Assembly (NCBI GenBank): GCA_910585755.1
Contig: CAJUFH010000031.1
Span: 1 to 33,322 of the forward strand
Direction of reading: 5' to 3'
DNA: 33,322 bases
DNA from: an uncultured Muribaculaceae bacterium
GTDB lineage: Bacteria; Bacteroidota; Bacteroidia; Bacteroidales; Muribaculaceae
Below are positions 8,046 to 16,403 of this stretch, piece after piece. The notes below the pieces were generated by a model. The model did no database searches. It saw nothing but the letters and a program-made list of their open reading frames with translations, and had not been told where the DNA came from. Numbering within the stretch: the stretch's first letter is position 1; the number at the start of each line of letters is the position of its first letter. The translations under genes were made by a program, and so were the position numbers.

Positions 8046-8351
8046 TTAAAGAAACGCCTCGACTTTGCCGAGCAGTACCTCTCCGTCGATCTCGCCCGTA
8101 TGACGCCAGGCGACCTGTCCGTTGTGATATACCAGGAAGGTCGGGATAGACTGCACGTCGACCTTGTCGGCGAGCTGTTTGTTCTCGTCGATGTCGAACT
8201 GGTAAACGTCGGCCCGTCCTTCAAGCAGAGCCTTTACCTGGGCCACGACCGGCATCATCTTCTGGCAGTGAGGGCACCAGCTCGCGAAAAATTCCACGAG
8301 AACGACCGGCGCGGAGTTGACGAGTTCGGAATAAGCGCTGAATGTTGCCAT
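8046..8351 (-). CDS. Thioredoxin-fold protein with CPHC active site
   Basis: This 101-residue single-domain thioredoxin carries W25-C26-P27-H28-C29 and the cis-proline loop I69-P70-T71. Canonical thioredoxin has CGPC; a CPHC centre is the DsbA type and in known proteins makes the disulfide more oxidising. No signal peptide is visible, so the protein as annotated is cytoplasmic. It is first in an apparent three-gene minus-strand unit with the VKOR fusion and the 52-residue ORF. A role as redox partner of that VKOR is a reasonable inference. It could alternatively act as a general cytoplasmic thioredoxin. Confidence 0.88.
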   Translation of the reverse strand: MATFSAYSELVNSAPVVLVEFFASWCPHCQKMMPVVAQVKALLEGRADVYQFDIDENKQLADKVDVQSIPTFLVYHNGQVAWRHTGEIDGEVLLGKVEAFL

Positions 8352-8458
8352 AATGGGATATGTTTTTAGTTTGAGAATATTTCAGTTATTCATATATTCA
8401 TACAGGAAACGCCGCAGCCACGCCGAGGGTTGATTCAGGCGCCGTTTTTAAGCTAATT

Positions 8459-8476
8459 TAAGTTATGCGTAACTTA
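8459..8476. promoter_or_regulatory. Palindrome, candidate operator
   Basis: TAAGTTA-TGCG-TAACTTA is a perfect 7-bp inverted repeat with a 4-nt spacer in the divergent gap between the thioredoxin gene and the HU-SPOR gene. It could be a protein-binding site; no matching regulator gene is adjacent. Confidence 0.35.
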
Positions 8477-8555
8477 TGCTTTTTATTATCCGAAAAATTG
8501 AAAACGGCAAGCTGTTTTTGTTGAAATAATCGCGACAAAAGCCCTGTTGATTTAT

Positions 8556-8586
8556 TTTGACAATTGGAGCGGTTTTGCTAACTTTG
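8556..8586 (+). promoter_or_regulatory. Promoter of the HU-SPOR gene
   Basis: TTTG (8556-8559), 19 nt, TAACTTTG (8579-8586): an exact consensus match. The start codon is at 8591, about where transcription should begin, so the mRNA may be leaderless. Confidence 0.8.
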
Positions 8587-8590
8587 CAGT

Positions 8591-9709
8591 ATGAATTTGC
8601 TAATCCGACATGTCGAGTATCTGCTTGAGCGCCGCAACTGCGTGGTGCTCCCCGGATTGGGGGCCCTTATCTGCGCGAAAGAGAGCGCCCGCTTTGACCA
8701 GCGCCATGTCGGAGTGCTGCTGCCCCCCCGCCGCCGCGTCGCTTTCAACGGCTCGATAACGGCGGATGACGGCATCCTTTGCGCCTCGTTCCGCAGAGGT
8801 CTTGGCGTGACTCTCGAAGAGGCGCGTGAACGCGTGGCTTCTGCGGTCGACTCCCTGCGCCAGGCGGTGCTGCTCGACGGGAGCGCGTCGTTCGGTCGGC
8901 TCGGTTTTTTCCGCACCACCCCCGAAGGAGCGATCGCGTTCTCAGCGGCAAAAAATTCCCCTGTCAACGCTGCGTTCGCGGGCCTTGGCGGCATCGACAT
9001 CGACGCGTTAAAGACCGGGGCGCTTCCGGCCTCGGGCGAACAGGAGGCAAAGCGCGTCAGTCAGTCTGAACAGGTTTCCGCGCCCCTCTCCGCTGCCGCT
9101 ACGCCCCCCAAACAGCCAACGAGCGAAACGGAGTCAGCGTCCCGGCAGGGGGATTCAGGCAAGATTAGGGTGTCTGCCTGGAAGAGGGTTCGCAACGGCG
9201 CGGCCGGAGTCGCGGCCTCACTGGCTGTACTCGTCACCCTCACGCTCTTCCTCCTCAACCCTATCAGAATGGCGAACGAGCCTCAGAAAGCATCGATCGC
9301 GCCGATTCCCGCGGCTACCCCTTCCGCGACGGTTGACAACACCGACGCCAAGCGACCTCTCAGACGGCTGACCATCGGCCTGCCCGACGGAAACGGCTAC
9401 GTAGAAGTCGCCCCCGCGGAAATCGCCGAGCGGGAACTCCTCCGCGAAAACTTCGCGGCCAGCGACCCCGCGAACGGCAACAACCCTTCCGTCGCAAGCC
9501 AATCGGACCGCTTCTGCGTTATTGTGGCCTCCTTCCCCACTATCTCACAGGCCCGCAGCTATATCGTGTCTTCCCGCCAGGAGGGTCTCCGGATTCTTGA
9601 AAAAGATGGCAAATGCCGCGTATATTCGGCAACAGCCCCCACTTACGAGGCCGCAGACGCGCTTCGCAACACTTGCGGAGTTTCCGACGCGTGGGTCTGC
9701 CGCCGCTAA
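8591..9709 (+). CDS. HU/CCDC81-like and SPOR domain membrane protein
   Basis: The 372-residue protein combines three parts. Residues 1 to about 120 match the bacterial CCDC81-like HU domain (start LIRHVEYLLERRNCVVLPGLGAL, later GSASFGRLGFF), a DNA-binding-like fold of uncertain ligand. One membrane helix lies near 201-221. The C-terminal 70 residues form a SPOR domain (FCVIVASFPTISQARSYI...), a fold that binds denuded septal peptidoglycan. By homology it may act in cell division, with the HU-like part in the cytoplasm and SPOR in the periplasm. The start must be at 8591 because the HU motif begins there. Confidence 0.88.
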   Translation: MNLLIRHVEYLLERRNCVVLPGLGALICAKESARFDQRHVGVLLPPRRRVAFNGSITADDGILCASFRRGLGVTLEEARERVASAVDSLRQAVLLDGSASFGRLGFFRTTPEGAIAFSAAKNSPVNAAFAGLGGIDIDALKTGALPASGEQEAKRVSQSEQVSAPLSAAATPPKQPTSETESASRQGDSGKIRVSAWKRVRNGAAGVAASLAVLVTLTLFLLNPIRMANEPQKASIAPIPAATPSATVDNTDAKRPLRRLTIGLPDGNGYVEVAPAEIAERELLRENFAASDPANGNNPSVASQSDRFCVIVASFPTISQARSYIVSSRQEGLRILEKDGKCRVYSATAPTYEAADALRNTCGVSDAWVCRR

Positions 9710-9733
9710 TTATCTCCCGAATACACCATACCG

Positions 9734-10282
9734 ATGGAAAACTTCCACGAGCTTCTGCTTAACAGGCGTTCGATTCGACGCTACACTTCCGAGCCGGTCA
9801 ACCCCGACCACGTCAAACTGATTCTTGAAGCGGCTCTAACCTGCCCGACCTCGAAAAGCGGCCGTAGCTGGCACTTCATCGCCGTAGAGGACAAGGACAT
9901 GCTCCAGCGCCTCGGCGAATGCAAGCCCAGCTACGCGCTCTCTGTGGCAAACGCGCCCCTTGCGGTTGTCGTATGCGCTGATATGACGAAATCCGACGCC
10001 TGGATAGAGGACGCGTCTGTAGCGGCAATCGTGATGCAGCTACAGGCCGCGGACCTCGGCCTCGGAAGCTGCTGGGTAGAGGTTCGCGACAGGTACCGCG
10101 AAGACGGCACCCCCTCGGAGGAATACGTGCGCGAGCTGTTAGGCATCCCCGAACATTTCGGAGTTGTCGCCATTGTTTCTATCGGCCATAAGGATGAAGA
10201 CCGCAAGCCTATCAATCCCGAAAAACTGCAATGGGAGAAGGTAAGCGTCGGCCGGTTCAAAAGCCCCGAAGCGGAATCATGA
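9734..10282 (+). CDS. Nitroreductase family protein
   Basis: This is an FMN-dependent NAD(P)H oxidoreductase of the nitroreductase fold; the natural substrate cannot be told from sequence. The 182 residues show the family N-terminus RRSIRRYTSEPV, which places basic residues at the FMN phosphate, then CPTSKSGRSWHFI, and the later GLGSCWVEVRDR segment that contacts flavin. No signal peptide is present, so it is cytoplasmic. It begins a run of closely spaced genes and overlaps the next gene by an ATGA. Confidence 0.9.
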   Translation: MENFHELLLNRRSIRRYTSEPVNPDHVKLILEAALTCPTSKSGRSWHFIAVEDKDMLQRLGECKPSYALSVANAPLAVVVCADMTKSDAWIEDASVAAIVMQLQAADLGLGSCWVEVRDRYREDGTPSEEYVRELLGIPEHFGVVAIVSIGHKDEDRKPINPEKLQWEKVSVGRFKSPEAES

Positions 10283-11094
10283 GGGAACGGCCGGCCATAC
10301 CCAGGGTGTGCGTGATCGGAGCGGGCAATGTGGCCACTCATATGGCCCTCGCCATTTCCAAAACAGTCCGCTTAGCGCAGATATGCTCCAGGAATATCGA
10401 ACACGCCCGTTCTTTGGCCGCCAAACTTGGCAACGGAGCGACAGCTTCCTCAACCGACGAGCTTCTCCCCGACGCCGACTTCTACATTATAGCGGCCAAC
10501 GATGACTCAATAGCGGAAATCGCGGCCTCGACGCCACCATATCCTGGCATATGGGCCCATACCTCCGGGAGCGTCCCCGTTTCAGTATTCGAGGGCAAAA
10601 AAGACCGTTTCGGCAGTTTCTATCCGCTGCAGACCTTCTCCAAGGATGTCGACGTCGATTTCCGACGCGTTCCGATGTTCATAGAAGGGTCCGACACAGA
10701 GACGCGGGACGAGCTGCTGGCACTCGCACGGGGGATTTCGGAATCCGTGGAGCTCGCTGACAGCGCCCGCCGGAAGGCCCTGCATCTCGCGGCAGTGTTC
10801 GCCTGCAATTTCGCCAACCTGATGTGGCTTGACGCGGACACGCTGATGCGCCGGGAAGGGCTGACGGTGAACTATCTGACGCCGCTGCTTGAAGTGACAC
10901 TTCAAAAGCTGCGCGACGCGACGCCGCGCGACGCTATGACCGGTCCGGCCCGTCGAGGCGACCTGGCCGTCATGAGTTCGCAGCTATCCGCCCTCCCGAC
11001 TGAACTTAAAGACACATACGCGCTGCTGTCGCAGCGAATACTTGACATTTACCATCCCGAACTGCGCCTTCTGCCAAAGGACGATGAATCTTGA
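10279..11094 (+). CDS. Rossmann-like and DUF2520 domain protein
   Basis: The 271-residue product has an N-terminal NAD(P)-binding Rossmann fold (VCVIGAGNVATHMA, GAGN at 14-17) and a C-terminal helical DUF2520 domain (from about EGSDTETRDELLALA). The layout resembles pyrroline-5-carboxylate or ketopantoate reductases, but the reaction is not established. The ATG at 10279 overlaps the nitroreductase stop (ATGA), which favours it over a longer reading frame. Together with the KdsC-like and Maf genes it forms a gene order frequent in Bacteroidales. Confidence 0.88.
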   Translation: MRERPAIPRVCVIGAGNVATHMALAISKTVRLAQICSRNIEHARSLAAKLGNGATASSTDELLPDADFYIIAANDDSIAEIAASTPPYPGIWAHTSGSVPVSVFEGKKDRFGSFYPLQTFSKDVDVDFRRVPMFIEGSDTETRDELLALARGISESVELADSARRKALHLAAVFACNFANLMWLDADTLMRREGLTVNYLTPLLEVTLQKLRDATPRDAMTGPARRGDLAVMSSQLSALPTELKDTYALLSQRILDIYHPELRLLPKDDES

Positions 11095-11106
11095 AAAAGC
11101 ACCACT

Positions 11107-11631
11107 ATGAGTAAGATATGCCACGACCTGCGCTCCATAAAGGGTATTGTTTTTGATGTTGACGGCGTGCTGTCCCCCTCCACGATACCGCTTGGCAGCG
11201 ACGGCGTTCCCCGCCGAATGGTCAACATCAAAGACGGCTACGCCCTGCAGCTTGCCGCGAAGTGCGGCCTCAAACTCGCGATCATATCCGGCGCGGATTC
11301 CCCCGGGGTACGGGAGCGGTTCGTCGGACTTGGCATAAAGGACGTTTACATGAAAGCCGGACAGAAGCTCCCGGTCCTCAACCGCTGGATGGAGGAGAAC
11401 GGACTCATCCCCTCCGAAGTGGCGTATGTCGGGGACGACATTCCCGATATGGAATGTATGAGAGCCGTGGGCCTCGCTGTCGCTCCTGACGACGCGGCTT
11501 TTGACATAAAGCGCGTGGCGGGGTATATCTCCCCCGTCAAAGGGGGTTACGGAGTCGCCCGCGACCTTCTCGAAGAAATCCTGAAGGTCAGAGGAGAATG
11601 GCTCGACAACGCCAAGGCATTCGGCTGGTAA
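11107..11631 (+). CDS. kdsC: HAD-family KDO 8-phosphate phosphatase (KdsC type)
   Basis: KdsC hydrolyses 3-deoxy-D-manno-octulosonate 8-phosphate to KDO for lipopolysaccharide. The 174 residues match the compact, cap-less C0 HAD phosphatases that work as tetramers. Motif I is FDVDGVL with Asp17 and Asp19, motif II is IISG near 59-62, a lysine follows at 86/88, and motif IV is GDDIPD with Asp110, Asp111 and Asp114. The KDGYA block typical of KdsC follows motif I. It lies 12 nt after the DUF2520 gene. A related HAD phosphatase acting on another sugar acid cannot be fully excluded. Confidence 0.88.
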   Translation: MSKICHDLRSIKGIVFDVDGVLSPSTIPLGSDGVPRRMVNIKDGYALQLAAKCGLKLAIISGADSPGVRERFVGLGIKDVYMKAGQKLPVLNRWMEENGLIPSEVAYVGDDIPDMECMRAVGLAVAPDDAAFDIKRVAGYISPVKGGYGVARDLLEEILKVRGEWLDNAKAFGW

Positions 11632-11678
11632 GGACGGGAGCGAGACCGCGACAGGCAACAAAGAGACCGTATAAAAGA

Positions 11679-12308
11679 ATGGCAAATAGGTTTGACATAC
11701 TCAACGGCTGGGAACTGCTCCTGGCCTCGGCATCACCCCGGCGCCGCGAGCTGGTAGAGAATCTGCAGCTTTCCTGCGAAATCGCGTCGCCGATAGAGGT
11801 TGACGAATCCTATCCGGGGAATATGCGCCCCGAAGAGGTTCCGGCATATCTTTCCCGCAAAAAGGCTCACGCGTATCTCTCCTCGCTGAAGCACAACCAG
11901 ATTCTGCTGACGGCGGACACCGTGGTAATCAACCGCGGGGAGGTCGTAGGCAAACCCCGGGACCTGAACGACGCGGCGGCGATGTTGCGCCGGCTGTCGG
12001 GCCACACGCACAAGGTCGTTACCGGGGTCACATTGGCGACAGTGCGTTCGCAGCACACGTTCGCGGAAGAGACGGAGGTCGAGTTCGCGCCTCTCACCGA
12101 CCGGGAAATCGCTTACTACGTCGAGAATTTCAGCCCGTTGGACAAAGCCGGAGCTTATGGAATCCAGGAATGGATCGGCTATATCGGCGTGCGGGGAATA
12201 AGGGGTGACTTCTATAATGTTATGGGCCTTCCATTAAGGGCGCTCTACGAGCACCTGCTGAAAATCACATCGCGGCCTCCCGTACGGTTGCCCATGGCTG
12301 ACTTATAA
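11679..12308 (+). CDS. maf: Maf-like nucleoside triphosphate pyrophosphatase
   Basis: Maf proteins hydrolyse non-canonical or pyrimidine NTPs to NMPs, probably as housecleaning enzymes. From the ATG at 11679 the protein is 209 residues. The family signature LASASPRRRELV lies at about 14-26 and the substrate-binding TADTVV near 80. Near the C-terminus is DKAGAYGIQ, as in the dTTP/UTP-type Maf group. A longer frame to 11598 exists but overlaps kdsC and adds a basic, unconserved extension. It is the last gene of the nitroreductase-DUF2520-kdsC-maf run. Confidence 0.92.
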   Translation: MANRFDILNGWELLLASASPRRRELVENLQLSCEIASPIEVDESYPGNMRPEEVPAYLSRKKAHAYLSSLKHNQILLTADTVVINRGEVVGKPRDLNDAAAMLRRLSGHTHKVVTGVTLATVRSQHTFAEETEVEFAPLTDREIAYYVENFSPLDKAGAYGIQEWIGYIGVRGIRGDFYNVMGLPLRALYEHLLKITSRPPVRLPMADL

Positions 12309-12339
12309 GATTGCCGCCCTCCCTATTACAGCTTGACAG

Positions 12340-13434
12340 TCAGACTATCCCGATAAAATAGCTATCATTGCGCGGGACCAGCCAAAAGGCTCCGTCGGGT
12401 ACGATATTAGCCGGCGCGACAATAAGCTTTTTATCGCGGAAGCGTTCTATGCGCTCAGTCAGGCGATGGGCGACAACCCCCATCGTCAGCCTCAGATTCA
12501 GCTCGACGCAAGGGGCAAGCATAAACCCTCCGCTATGGTCGCGGCAAATCATCATATCGACTCCGAACTTCCCCCGGTAAGCCTGTCCGACAAGTTCGGT
12601 GAGGATATCGCATAATGTTTCCGCCACTCTCCGTAGCAGCTCCCGCGGCACAAATTCGGCAAGCCGACGCTCGATTTCCTCGTCAGGCAGAAGAAGATTT
12701 CCGCCGTAAGCGCTCCCGCGGCCGTTAAAAAACAGCGAATAGCCTTCAAAAGCCACATTCCCCGACTCCGATTTAAACAGCATCGCGAAATCAACGACCT
12801 TGTCCAGCGCCTTCTCGACCAGTACCGACCCCTGTCGGCGCATCGTGCCTTCGCTACGTCTAAGCAACTCATCAGCAGAAATACCTTCCGAGCATATCAC
12901 GCCCCTCCCGGTCGACGACCACGGAGCCTTCACATATACAGCGCCCCATTCCTCTATTGCAGCAGCCAAAGCGGCCGGACTGTCTGTTTCTTTCGGCAGA
13001 GGGGGAAACACTCCGATCGCGGTGTCGGCCAGCCGGCGGTTGATCGCTACCGAAGAGCGTCGGTGGGAAAGCATGCGGAGGCGGTCCATCCGGCCATACT
13101 CTTCCCGTGCGACCGCGCAGCCCCCGTTTTCAAACTGACGCAAAGCGTTGGCGCTCCATCCCCACGGGACCAGTTCGCCGACATCACATCCGCGCGCGTC
13201 AGCAACGACTTCCGGCCCGTCGCCGAACAGGTCCCCGGCCTCAGCGCCGAAACGCGCGGATGCCTCAAAATCCCGTTCATCGACAAGCACGCCGTCGCCG
13301 GAGTCCCCCAGCCACCATAGCAGCATGGCACCGCGCCGGTGAAGTTCCGCCGCGTTCCTGGGAGGGGTGAACCCAGCCTTGCCCGACGCGAGCGCTATAT
13401 CGTTTTCCGGATTGAACAAAAAGAGGCGTTTCAT
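12340..13434 (-). CDS. ATP-grasp-like protein of unknown function
   Basis: I recognise this as a Bacteroidales conserved hypothetical protein, 364 residues. The start MKRLFLFNPENDIALASGKAGFTPP is distinctive. Near residue 165-175 the block YVKAPWSSTGRGV resembles the ATP-binding lysine and glycine-rich loop of ATP-grasp enzymes, and the later ELNLRLTMG matches their metal-binding E-x-N motif. This suggests an ATP-dependent carboxylate-amine or thiol ligase, but the substrate is unknown. It has no signal peptide and stands alone between convergent maf and divergent mutL. Confidence 0.7.
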   Translation of the reverse strand: MKRLFLFNPENDIALASGKAGFTPPRNAAELHRRGAMLLWWLGDSGDGVLVDERDFEASARFGAEAGDLFGDGPEVVADARGCDVGELVPWGWSANALRQFENGGCAVAREEYGRMDRLRMLSHRRSSVAINRRLADTAIGVFPPLPKETDSPAALAAAIEEWGAVYVKAPWSSTGRGVICSEGISADELLRRSEGTMRRQGSVLVEKALDKVVDFAMLFKSESGNVAFEGYSLFFNGRGSAYGGNLLLPDEEIERRLAEFVPRELLRRVAETLCDILTELVGQAYRGKFGVDMMICRDHSGGFMLAPCVELNLRLTMGVVAHRLTERIERFRDKKLIVAPANIVPDGAFWLVPRNDSYFIGIV

Positions 13435-13507
13435 AGGCGCGAAATTACTAAAAAAGCGCTAACTTTACATTCCCAAAGTACCAACGAACAGCGAAGCTCC
13501 ACGATAT

Positions 13508-15472
13508 ATGAGTGATGTAATCAAACTGCTCCCCGACTCCGTTGCCAACCAGATTGCCGCAGGCGAGGTTATCCAGCGCCCGGCATCCGTCATAAAGGAA
13601 CTGGTTGAGAACGCGGTGGACGCGGGCGGAAAGTCAATCAAGATAATACTGCGCGATGCCGGCAAGACTCTGATACAGGTTATCGACGACGGTTGCGGAA
13701 TGAGCGACACCGACGCCCGCCTGGCCTTCGAGCGACACGCGACATCAAAAATACGGCAGGCTGCCGACCTTTTCGACCTTCACACGATGGGCTTCCGCGG
13801 GGAGGCGCTCCCCTCCGTCGCGGCGGTCGCGCAGATAGAGCTGCGCACGATGCGCGAGGGGGAATCCATCGGTACCTACCTGGAGATTTCCGGCTCGAAA
13901 TTCGAGGGGCAGCACCCGGAAGCGTGCGCACGCGGGACCAATATGATGGTCAAGAACCTGTTTTTCAATGTGCCCGCCCGGCGGAAGTTTCTGAAAAAAG
14001 ATTCGGTCGAGCTGTCGCACATCATCCACGAGTTCGAGCGGCTGGCCCTCGTCAATCCGTCGCTTGAATTTTTGCTGGTCCATAACGACGTCACCCTCCA
14101 CCAACTGCTCCCCGGCTCGCTGAAACAGCGGATAGCCGGTCTCTTCGGCAAATCTCTCGAAAAACAGCTTATCCCCGTGGAGACTGACACCCCCCTGGTA
14201 AAGATTTCCGGCTTTGTCTCCCTCCCCGAAAACGCCCGCAAACGGAATCCACTGCAATATTTCTTTGTCAACGGGCGCAATATGCGGCACCCGTACTTCC
14301 ACAAGGCGGTCATGACCTGCTACGAGGACCTGATTCCGGCCGACGTGCAGCCGAACTACTTCCTCAACTTCGAGGTTGACCCGCAGACAATCGACGTCAA
14401 CATCCACCCGACCAAGAACGAAATCAAGTTTGAGAACGAACAGCCGATCTGGCAGATTCTTGTAGCGGCCATAAAGGAGTGTCTCGGCAAATTCAATGTC
14501 GGGCCGGCAATCGACTTCGACGCGCAGGACGCTCCCGACATCCCGGTCTTCAACCCCGACGCGACAGCGGAACACGGTATTGTGACCGACACCTACAACC
14601 CGTTCGCCGTCCCCTCGAAGGGTAAAGCGTCCGCTCTCAACAGTGCTTCCGCGGGGGGCTCGGATTCCTGGAAGCGCTCGACGAGCCGCGTCACTTCTGA
14701 CTGGGACAAACTCTACGAGGGTCTTTCGGCGCAGACCGACGCGCTGCCGACCGCGGACAGCTACAATCCCTTCGCCCAGAACGAAAACGGAGAGGCAGCG
14801 GACGACAGCGGGGTCAGCGCGTCTGCCCTGAACGATTTCCTCCCCGACGAGGAGGCTCTGACTTCGGGGGCCGAGCCTATGCGGAACCTCCCGGAAATGG
14901 ATAGCGCCCCGACAGGAGCCTCCCTGATGCAGATAAGGAACAAGTATATCGTCACCCCTTCGCGCGAAGGACTGCTGCTGGTCGACCGCTACCGGGCCCA
15001 CATCCGGGTGCTCTACGAGCGTTTCGCCGCGATCGGCGGGGGAAGCCTCGGAGAGACGCAGCGGGTTATCTTCCCCGAAGTGCTGACCCTTACGGCCTCG
15101 CAGAACGCCATATTCCTCAGCCTTCAGGAGGAGGTCGCCGCCCTCGGCTTTGACCTCTCGTTTATCGGAGACAATTCCTGGAGCATCAACGGCGTTCCCT
15201 CGGCGCTTTCGCAGGGTAATCCGGCCGACGCTCTGCTTGGCATCATAGAGAATGTGACCGAGACAGGCCGCGAGACCGGCGAGGAGCTCCACAAGGCCGT
15301 AGCGATGGCAATGGCGCGGTCGGCGGCTATCCGTCCGGGGCAACCCCTTACGCCGGCGGAATGTGAGCGGCTGCTGAGCGACCTCTTCTCTCTGCCTGAC
15401 CCGCGCTACACGCCGGACGGCCACCCGGTAATGTTCACCCTTTCAATCGAAGAAATAGAACGGCGGCTATGA
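13508..15472 (+). CDS. mutL: DNA mismatch repair protein MutL
   Basis: MutL couples MutS mismatch recognition to strand removal. The 654 residues contain the GHKL ATPase with E34-N35 in ELVENAVDAG, the D-x-G-x-G motif IDDGCGM (59-65) and GFRGEAL (95-101). A proline- and serine-rich linker (about 340-460) leads to the MutL_C dimerisation domain. At 493-504 the sequence is DRYRAHIRVLYE, where nicking MutL proteins have DQHAxxExxxxE and many Bacteroidota have DQHRAH; the key Q and first H are replaced. The stop overlaps the coaE ATG by ATGA. Confidence 0.96.
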   Translation: MSDVIKLLPDSVANQIAAGEVIQRPASVIKELVENAVDAGGKSIKIILRDAGKTLIQVIDDGCGMSDTDARLAFERHATSKIRQAADLFDLHTMGFRGEALPSVAAVAQIELRTMREGESIGTYLEISGSKFEGQHPEACARGTNMMVKNLFFNVPARRKFLKKDSVELSHIIHEFERLALVNPSLEFLLVHNDVTLHQLLPGSLKQRIAGLFGKSLEKQLIPVETDTPLVKISGFVSLPENARKRNPLQYFFVNGRNMRHPYFHKAVMTCYEDLIPADVQPNYFLNFEVDPQTIDVNIHPTKNEIKFENEQPIWQILVAAIKECLGKFNVGPAIDFDAQDAPDIPVFNPDATAEHGIVTDTYNPFAVPSKGKASALNSASAGGSDSWKRSTSRVTSDWDKLYEGLSAQTDALPTADSYNPFAQNENGEAADDSGVSASALNDFLPDEEALTSGAEPMRNLPEMDSAPTGASLMQIRNKYIVTPSREGLLLVDRYRAHIRVLYERFAAIGGGSLGETQRVIFPEVLTLTASQNAIFLSLQEEVAALGFDLSFIGDNSWSINGVPSALSQGNPADALLGIIENVTETGRETGEELHKAVAMAMARSAAIRPGQPLTPAECERLLSDLFSLPDPRYTPDGHPVMFTLSIEEIERRL

Positions 15473-16125
15473 CTATTAATAACCATCCATCGAAACCGGG
15501 GCAACGCCTTATAGCCGTCACAGGAGGTATCGGCAGCGGGAAATCAGTAGTCTGTCGTATCCTTTCATATCTCGGCTACCCCGTCTACGACTGCGACAGC
15601 CGGGCGAAAGCCCTGATGGCGGCCTCTGAGGAAATCAAGGAGGTATTGCGCGGCAGGATTACCCCTGACGCTGTCAATCCCGACGGGACACTCAACCGGG
15701 CAGCGATAGCCGAAGTAGTCTTCTCGAATCCCGACAAGCTCGCGATTCTTGACCGAACCGTGCATGCCGCCGTAAACGCCGACATAGCGGCGTGGCGCGA
15801 GACCGCGGGAGGCAGAACGCCGGACGCTGGAACCGCTCTGCTGTTCATCGAGAGCGCGATACCGTTCAAAAGCGGGCTCCATAAGATAGTGGACGACATA
15901 TGGGAAGTTTCTGCGCCGGAAGAGGTCCGCGTCGCCCGCGCCGTAAAGCGGGACAACGTGTCGGAAGAGGCTGTCCGCAAAAGAATCGCCTCCCAGGCGG
16001 CGGAATCCCCGGCGGCTTTCGCCACCGCCAATCCCTCGACGGCACCCTCCTACCGCACCATCCTCAACGACGGCACCTCCCCCCTCCTCCCGCAAATCCT
16101 CACCCTCATCGAGGCAACCCGATAA
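15469..16125 (+). CDS. coaE: Dephospho-CoA kinase
   Basis: CoaE performs the last step of coenzyme A synthesis, phosphorylating the 3'-hydroxyl of dephospho-CoA. The 218 residues show the P-loop GGIGSGKS at 19-26, then the aspartate-rich VYDCDSRAK, and the later IESAIPFKSG segment with the lid region RVARAVKRDN. The length is normal. The ATG at 15469 overlaps the mutL stop. No terminator follows; repeats begin 12 nt after the stop. Confidence 0.94.
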   Translation: MTINNHPSKPGQRLIAVTGGIGSGKSVVCRILSYLGYPVYDCDSRAKALMAASEEIKEVLRGRITPDAVNPDGTLNRAAIAEVVFSNPDKLAILDRTVHAAVNADIAAWRETAGGRTPDAGTALLFIESAIPFKSGLHKIVDDIWEVSAPEEVRVARAVKRDNVSEEAVRKRIASQAAESPAAFATANPSTAPSYRTILNDGTSPLLPQILTLIEATR

Positions 16126-16137
16126 CCTCCCCGCCGC

Positions 16138-16199
16138 TGCCCACCTTGTCCACTCTGCCCACCTTGCCCACGGGGTGGGCAGTGTGGGCAGAGTGGGCA
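16138..16199. repeat. 9-nt-period palindromic repeat, block A
   Basis: Units TGCCCAC plus two variable bases recur every 9 nt on the left; GTGGGCA units recur every 9 nt on the right (16175, 16184, 16193). They meet at the palindrome TGCCCAC-GGG-GTGGGCA (16165-16181). Four left and three right units. It begins 12 nt after the coaE stop. Confidence 0.9.
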
Positions 16200-16214
16200 C
16201 CCGAATACGATCCC

Positions 16215-16379
16215 TGTGTAGGGACGCGGCGTGCCGCATATGATTAACCTATTATGGTAAAACACACATATATACCACGCATATAAAAACCATACGCGTA
16301 TTATAAATCCGCTGTAATCCTTGTAATTATCCCCCGCTTAATAATCCTCCATTTACGCGGCACGCCGCGTCCCTACACA
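16215..16379. repeat. Perfect 23-bp inverted repeat
   Basis: The arm at 16215-16237 and its exact reverse complement at 16357-16379 enclose 119 nt of AT-rich sequence. Each arm contains its own small palindrome GCGGC-GT-GCCGC. Nothing coding is seen between them. Confidence 0.9.
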
Positions 16380-16403
16380 AATCCGTCGCTACGGCAGTCG
16401 CGA

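Noticed and set aside
13745..15424. 559-codon minus-strand frame inside mutL
   Set aside because: Antisense to a complete MutL with all conserved motifs; the frame has no recognisable domain.
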